Of a DNA stretch of 64,000 nucleotides, positions 60,107-64,000 are shown piece after piece. The DNA comes from Salinadaptatus halalkaliphilus (GTDB lineage: Archaea > Halobacteriota > Halobacteria > Halobacteriales > Natrialbaceae): positions 62,001 through 126,000 of the forward strand of contig NZ_RBZW01000011.1 of NCBI RefSeq assembly GCF_006543045.1. The letters run 5' to 3'. Position 1 is the stretch's first letter. Each line of letters begins with the position of its first letter. The notes beneath the pieces were generated by a model. The model saw only the letters and a list, made by a program, of their open reading frames with translations, was not told where the DNA came from and ran no database searches. The position numbers were made by a program, and so were the translations under genes.

Positions 60107-60768
60107 GTGTCACCCCAGTCCGGCGCGAGGCCGTCGATCAGTTCGGCGACGATCTCGTCGTCGTGCTCGGCGATCGTCGCCAGCACGTCCCGCGTGTGAT
60201 CTTCGACCTCGTCGTCGGGGACGACATCGTTCGCGATACCGAGATCCCGCGCCCGCTCGGGCTCGAGTTCGTCGCCTGTCAACAGCAGTTCGGCCGCGAC
60301 GTGGCGGCCGACGAGGTCGGGTAACTGCTGGGTCGCCCGCGTCGCGGTGATGCCGTACTTGACTTCGGGGATCGCGAACGTCGTCTCCTCACCGAGATAC
60401 GTGAGTTCACACGAGAAAGCGAGCAACGACGCCGCACCGACGACCGCCCCCTTCCCGGCCATCGCGACGGGGCCCGGGTGGGTCTCGATCAGGTCGTAGA
60501 CCTCCTGCAGAACATCGTTGAGGTCGCCGTGTTCGCCCTGGTAATCGCCCGAGACGATGTCGGTGTCCATCCCCGCACAGGTCACCCGGCCGTTACCGGC
60601 GAGCATCACCGGCGTTCCACGCTCGTCCGAGAGTGCGGAAAAAGCGTCGTGCAGTCCCTGCACCATCTCGGGGTTCAAGGCGTTGAGTTTGTCCGGTTGA
60701 TTTAGCCGGACTTCGGCGACGTCGCTCGAGCGGTCGAGTTCGATAAGGCTCGTGTCAACAGCTGCCAT
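60103..60768 (-). CDS. Enoyl-CoA hydratase/isomerase-like protein, short
   Basis: The 221-aa crotonase-fold protein has VAEVRLNQPDKLNALNPEMV, GRVTCAGMDTDIVSGDY (oxyanion region with CAGMD), KGAVVGAASLLAFSCELTYLGEETTFAIPEVKYGI. The second catalytic Glu (IPEVKYG) is present, but the first (GGCE position) reads GAAS, so it may be an isomerase rather than hydratase. It is ~35 residues shorter than usual at the C-terminus. It is the first gene of the minus-strand pair and divergent from the 3-hydroxyacyl-CoA dehydrogenase. Confidence 0.85.
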   Translation of the reverse strand: MAAVDTSLIELDRSSDVAEVRLNQPDKLNALNPEMVQGLHDAFSALSDERGTPVMLAGNGRVTCAGMDTDIVSGDYQGEHGDLNDVLQEVYDLIETHPGPVAMAGKGAVVGAASLLAFSCELTYLGEETTFAIPEVKYGITATRATQQLPDLVGRHVAAELLLTGDELEPERARDLGIANDVVPDDEVEDHTRDVLATIAEHDDEIVAELIDGLAPDWGDT

Positions 60769-60896
60769 ATTCGGTGGTTGTCAGGCGCCACATTATCTTT
60801 TTTGGTCCGAACTGAGCGAGCTCACGGCGCCAGCCCCGATCGTCGGTTGCGTTGTGCTGGCGGTCGGCGTCGATCGACGGCCCGGGGCGACCGGTG

Positions 60897-60904
60897 GTAT
60901 TAAG
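60897..60904 (+). promoter_or_regulatory. TATA-like box for 3-hydroxyacyl-CoA dehydrogenase
   Basis: GTATTAAG ends about 26 bases before the ATG at 60930 and supports that start over the upstream ATG at 60852. Confidence 0.45.
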
Positions 60905-60929
60905 AGTCGAGACGAAGGGATTCCTACCA

Positions 60930-62102
60930 ATGGTTCGTGAGAACATTCACCAGGTGACGGTACTCGGATCGGGAAGCATGGGTCACGGCATCACCGAAGT
61001 CGCCGCGATGGCCGGCTACGACGTCACGATGCGGGATATCGAATCGGACATCGTCGAGGAAGGCTACGAGAACATCCGGTGGTCCCTCGAGAAGCTCGCC
61101 GACAGCGACCGCCTCGACGAGTCGGTCGATGAGATCATGGCGCGCATCGAGACGGCGGTCGACCTGGGGGAAAGCGTCGCGGACGCGGACATCGTCATCG
61201 AAGCGGTGCCCGAAGAGATGGCGCTCAAACAGGACGTCTTCGACGAACTCGACGACCACGCGTCCGAGGGGGCGATTCTGGCGTCGAACACGTCTTCGCT
61301 GTCGATCACCGACATCGCGAGCGTGACCGATCGACCGGCCGACGTCGTTGGGCTGCACTTTTTCAATCCGCCGGTGAAGATGGAACTGGTCGAAGTCATC
61401 TACGGCGCGGAGACGGCCGACGAGACGGCCGAGCGCGCCTACGAGTTCGTCGAAGACATCGGGAAGACGCCGATCTACGTCCGCAAGGATGTCCACCGGT
61501 TCGTCGTCAACAACGTGCTGGGGCCGTTCGTCGACGAGTCACACTGGATGGTCTCGCGCGACGAGGCGTCGATTCGCGAGATCGACGCCGCGATGGTCCA
61601 CCAGCGGGGGTACCCGATGGGGCCGTTCGAACTCATGGACATGACCGGGCTCGACGTCACCTACCACGTCCGAAAGGCCGGCGACATCGAGATTCCACCC
61701 CTGATGGAACAGCGCGTCGAAAACGAGAACTACGGTCGCAAGACCGGCAAGGGCCACTACGACTACGAGAACGGTGACGGCCCCGACTACGAGGAGGGCG
61801 ACGGCGAGGGCTTCGAGACCCTGCGTATCGACGCGATGATCGTCAACGCGGCCGCCTGGCTGATCGGCAACGACGTCGCGACGGCCGACGCCGTCGACAC
61901 CGGCGCCAAACTCGGACTCGGGTTCCCCGAAGGCCCGTGTACCTTCGGCGACGAAACCGGCCTCGAGACGATCCTCGAGACGCTCGAGGGACTTCACGAG
62001 GAGTACGGCGACGAGCGATACGAACCCGAGCCCTACCTGCGCGAACTCGTCGCGGACGGTCGCACCGGCAAAGCAGCGGGAGCCGGCTTCTACGAGTACT
62101 GA
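60930..62102 (+). CDS. 3-hydroxyacyl-CoA dehydrogenase
   Basis: The 390-aa enzyme (ATG 60930) has the NAD motif VTVLGSGSMGHGITEVAAMAGYDVTMRDIE, EAVPEEMALKQDVFDEL, SNTSSLSIT, the catalytic His loop VGLHFFNPPVKMELVEVI and the C-terminal halves RFVVNNVLGPFVDESHWMVSRDEASIREIDAAMVHQRGYPMGPFELMDMTGLDVTYHV and LGLGFPEGPCTFGDETG. It oxidises 3-hydroxyacyl-CoA with NAD+. It contains two copies of the C-terminal dimerisation fold, as in bacterial FadB-type single-function enzymes. Next gene is the second CoA-transferase. Confidence 0.92.
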   Translation: MVRENIHQVTVLGSGSMGHGITEVAAMAGYDVTMRDIESDIVEEGYENIRWSLEKLADSDRLDESVDEIMARIETAVDLGESVADADIVIEAVPEEMALKQDVFDELDDHASEGAILASNTSSLSITDIASVTDRPADVVGLHFFNPPVKMELVEVIYGAETADETAERAYEFVEDIGKTPIYVRKDVHRFVVNNVLGPFVDESHWMVSRDEASIREIDAAMVHQRGYPMGPFELMDMTGLDVTYHVRKAGDIEIPPLMEQRVENENYGRKTGKGHYDYENGDGPDYEEGDGEGFETLRIDAMIVNAAAWLIGNDVATADAVDTGAKLGLGFPEGPCTFGDETGLETILETLEGLHEEYGDERYEPEPYLRELVADGRTGKAAGAGFYEY

Positions 62103-62216
62103 CGCTGTCGGTTCGGCTGCGTTCGCGCGACAACAATTGTCTTGCAATCGGCCCGAATCCCGTGCAGGATCATCGGCGAACCGAACGTTGATTATCGATG
62201 GGGCAGACGGTAGCGT

Positions 62217-63431
62217 ATGCCACTCTCTGGGTTCAACGTCGTCGACTGTGGACAAGCTATCGCCGGCCCGCTGTGTGGGACCTACCTCGCAGACCTCGGT
62301 GCCGATGTCGTGAAAATCGAGTCGCCGGACGGCGACGTCTATCGTGCGAACCGCCGGGAGAAAAACGGGACTCAGTTCAATCCCGCCTTCGAGCAGTACA
62401 ACCGGTCCAAACGGTCGCTCTGTCTCGATCTGAAGGTCGACGAGGGCCGAGCACTGATCCACGACCTCCTCAAGGAGGCGGACGTCTTCGTCCAGAACTG
62501 GCCGCCGGGCGTCGCCGAGCGCCTCGAGTTGGACTACGAGACGGTCAGCGAGCTCAACGAGGACATCGTCTACGTCCACGTCACCGGCTACGGTGAAACC
62601 GGGCCGATGGCGACCAAGCCGGCGATGGACACGATCGTCCAGCACGTCTCCGGGCTCTCGAATCTCATGGGCTACGACGACGACCGACCGCCGATCCGAA
62701 GCCAGTCGTCGGTCGCAGACTACTACGCCGCCTGCCACGCCACGATCAGCGCCCTGGGTGCACTACTCGAGCGCGAGCGCAACGACAGCGGCGGGCAGAA
62801 GATCGACGTCTCCCTGCTCGAGTCGCTGATGCACAACATGGACGGCGCCTTCGGCTACTACCACAACGCCGACGAGCTACCCCGACACGGCGGTCGAAAC
62901 GCTTTCTTCAACGACGACATGCTCTACGGCGCGGCCGAAGCGAGCGACGGCTGGATCTGTGTCGCGTTGCTGTTGTACTCCGATCGCATGTGGGAAGCCT
63001 GCTGTGAACTGATCGGCCGCGAGGACCTCCTCGAGAACCCCAAATACGAGACCGACGACGGCCGTCTCGAGGACGCCGCCGAACTCTCCGCGCTGTTCGA
63101 GTCGTGGCTCGCCGATGTGCCGGCCGACGAGGCGGTCGACCGGCTCAACGAGGTCGGCATTCCGGCGGCCCACCACAACACGGTCGAGGACGCCGCAAAC
63201 CTGGAGCACGTCGCCGAGCGCGAGGTGTTTACCGATCTCTCGCATCCGCAACTGGGCGAGCTTACTGTCACCGACACGCCGCTATCGCTCTCGGAAACGC
63301 CGACTCGAGCGCCCGAGCACGCGCCGGTTCTGGGCGAACACAACCGCCAGATCCTCGCCGAACTCGGCGTCGAGGACGAGCGCATCGACGAACTGGCCGC
63401 CGAATCGGTCCTCTCCGGCGAAGAGAGCTAA
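62217..63431 (+). CDS. Class III CoA-transferase (CaiB/BaiF), copy 2
   Basis: The 404-aa protein has GFNVVDCGQAIAGPLCGTYLADLGADVVKIESPDGD, NRSKRSLCLDLKVDEG, ADVFVQNWPPGVAERLELDYE, VHVTGYGETGPMATKPAMDTIVQHVSGLSNLMG with catalytic D138 and a C-terminal FTDLSHPQLGELTVTDTPLSLSETPTRAPEHAPVLGEHN. It is clearly diverged from copy 1 (52706). Two such transferases in one island suggest two CoA-transfer steps, for example substrate activation and product release. Confidence 0.9.
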   Translation: MPLSGFNVVDCGQAIAGPLCGTYLADLGADVVKIESPDGDVYRANRREKNGTQFNPAFEQYNRSKRSLCLDLKVDEGRALIHDLLKEADVFVQNWPPGVAERLELDYETVSELNEDIVYVHVTGYGETGPMATKPAMDTIVQHVSGLSNLMGYDDDRPPIRSQSSVADYYAACHATISALGALLERERNDSGGQKIDVSLLESLMHNMDGAFGYYHNADELPRHGGRNAFFNDDMLYGAAEASDGWICVALLLYSDRMWEACCELIGREDLLENPKYETDDGRLEDAAELSALFESWLADVPADEAVDRLNEVGIPAAHHNTVEDAANLEHVAEREVFTDLSHPQLGELTVTDTPLSLSETPTRAPEHAPVLGEHNRQILAELGVEDERIDELAAESVLSGEES

Positions 63432-63606
63432 CCCGTCGCTACCGATCGGCGGCCGGCTGTGGCTGTGCTCGAGTCGCCGGAACCCATCACGATTTGACGG
63501 GCGCTTTTGCCGAGGCGTGACGTATCTTGCGTGTGCGAGACGGCCGGACTCGACCGGTGCCCGTATCGATCGATAGATGTATTCAGGTCGGCACCACTCT
63601 TCGTGT

Positions 63607-64000
63607 ATGGTCAGTCAGGTCACGGACGGGGTCGACGAAATCGATCGGGCGATCCTCAAGGTGCTCGCACAGGATCCGCGAACGCCCTACGCCGACATCG
63701 CCGACCGACTCGTCGACGAGGGGTACGAACTGTCGGCCGAGGGCGTCCGTAACCGCGTCTCGAAACTCCTCCAGAAGACATCGCCGTTCTTCCTGCTCGA
63801 GCCGGAAGAACACGACTGGGAGATCCTTCGGCTCGCGGTCTCGGTTGCCGATGCCTCGGGTGCTCGGGACGATGTCATGGAACGGATCGCCGACATGCCG
63901 TTCTGGCTCGTCTGCAAGGGGATCGGCACCTACGACGTCTACGCGGTCGCGACGGCCGCCTCGAACGCGGACGTCGACGCGCTCGTCCAGCAGGTCAAGA
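63607..64000 (+). CDS. Lrp/AsnC-type transcriptional regulator (cut by window end)
   Basis: 131 codons are visible (MVSQVTDGVDEIDRAILKVLAQDPRTPYADIADRLVDEGYELSAEGVRNRVSKLLQKTSPFFLLEPEEHDWEILRLAVSV...), with an HTH at ~10-60 and the start of the RAM ligand-binding domain (ADMPFWLVCKGIGTYDVYAVATAASNADVDALVQQVK). It is a feast/famine-type regulator, probably of the adjacent catabolic island, but no target site was identified. The 3' end is outside the window. Confidence 0.9.
   Translation, partial: MVSQVTDGVDEIDRAILKVLAQDPRTPYADIADRLVDEGYELSAEGVRNRVSKLLQKTSPFFLLEPEEHDWEILRLAVSVADASGARDDVMERIADMPFWLVCKGIGTYDVYAVATAASNADVDALVQQVK

Overview
The window looks like chromosomal DNA of a halophilic archaeon, probably order Natrialbales (Natrinema / Haloterrigena / Natronorubrum type; this placement is inference). 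The base composition is GC-rich, the proteins are strongly acidic, and many genes have TTTATA-like boxes about 27 bases before the start codon (leaderless transcripts). There are two TFB genes, an archaeal GTP cyclohydrolase III, a phosphomevalonate decarboxylase, a tRNA-Thr, Tat lipoprotein signals and several halophile-only small families. No complete transposase, rRNA or CRISPR array is visible.

Layout. 1-5.4 kb: a truncated HTH-acetyltransferase, a membrane metalloprotease-like protein, GTP cyclohydrolase III, a CBS/zinc-ribbon protein, pgk with an overlapping acetyltransferase, and tRNA-Thr. 5.6-25.7 kb: mostly housekeeping and regulatory genes (a HalOD1 protein, a YprB-type exonuclease, a PP-loop protein divergent from a polytopic membrane protein, TFB, a YjjX-type phosphatase, an HAD hydrolase, uvrB, a PLP aminotransferase, paired acetyltransferases, a sugar nucleotidyltransferase, an NDH-2-like oxidoreductase, phosphomevalonate decarboxylase) with several small proteins. 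26-41 kb: a nitrogen island with urea ABC transporter genes urtABCDE on the minus strand, then a divergent zinc/nickel-type ABC pair (binding protein and permease, no ATPase), then ureBCAGDEF. Urea import, metal supply and nickel-urease maturation are therefore together. 41-47 kb: a second TFB, aldo/keto reductase, a 27-residue microprotein, UspA, an SDR, a YqcI/YcgG protein overlapping an isochorismatase-like hydrolase, and a DUF1328 membrane peptide. 47-64 kb: a catabolic island with a fused TRAP permease, a TAXI binding protein, two acyl-CoA dehydrogenases, two enoyl-CoA hydratase-fold proteins, two class III CoA-transferases, a Cys-less thiolase-like protein with a DUF35 partner, an acyl-CoA ligase, SDR and 3-hydroxyacyl-CoA dehydrogenases, and an Lrp/AsnC regulator. 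It reads as import, CoA activation and beta-oxidation-like breakdown of an unknown carboxylate.

The most unusual structure is non-coding. An 85-86 bp palindromic element occurs eight times (514-599, 1370-1454, 14203-14334, 15607-15692, 19979-20063, 22621-22705, 26904-26989, 44062-44147). Intact copies have TACGG...CCGTA ends flanked by direct 3-base repeats TGA (or TCA on the other strand). The inner stem varies by compensating base changes, two copies are identical over the whole inner 79 bp, and in four or five cases the flanking TGA is exactly the stop codon of a neighbouring gene. One copy is interrupted by a hairpin resembling the right end of IS200/IS605-type elements. A second family, a 17-19 bp covarying hairpin with an invariant 22-base tail, occurs at 19357-19423 and 57780-57842.
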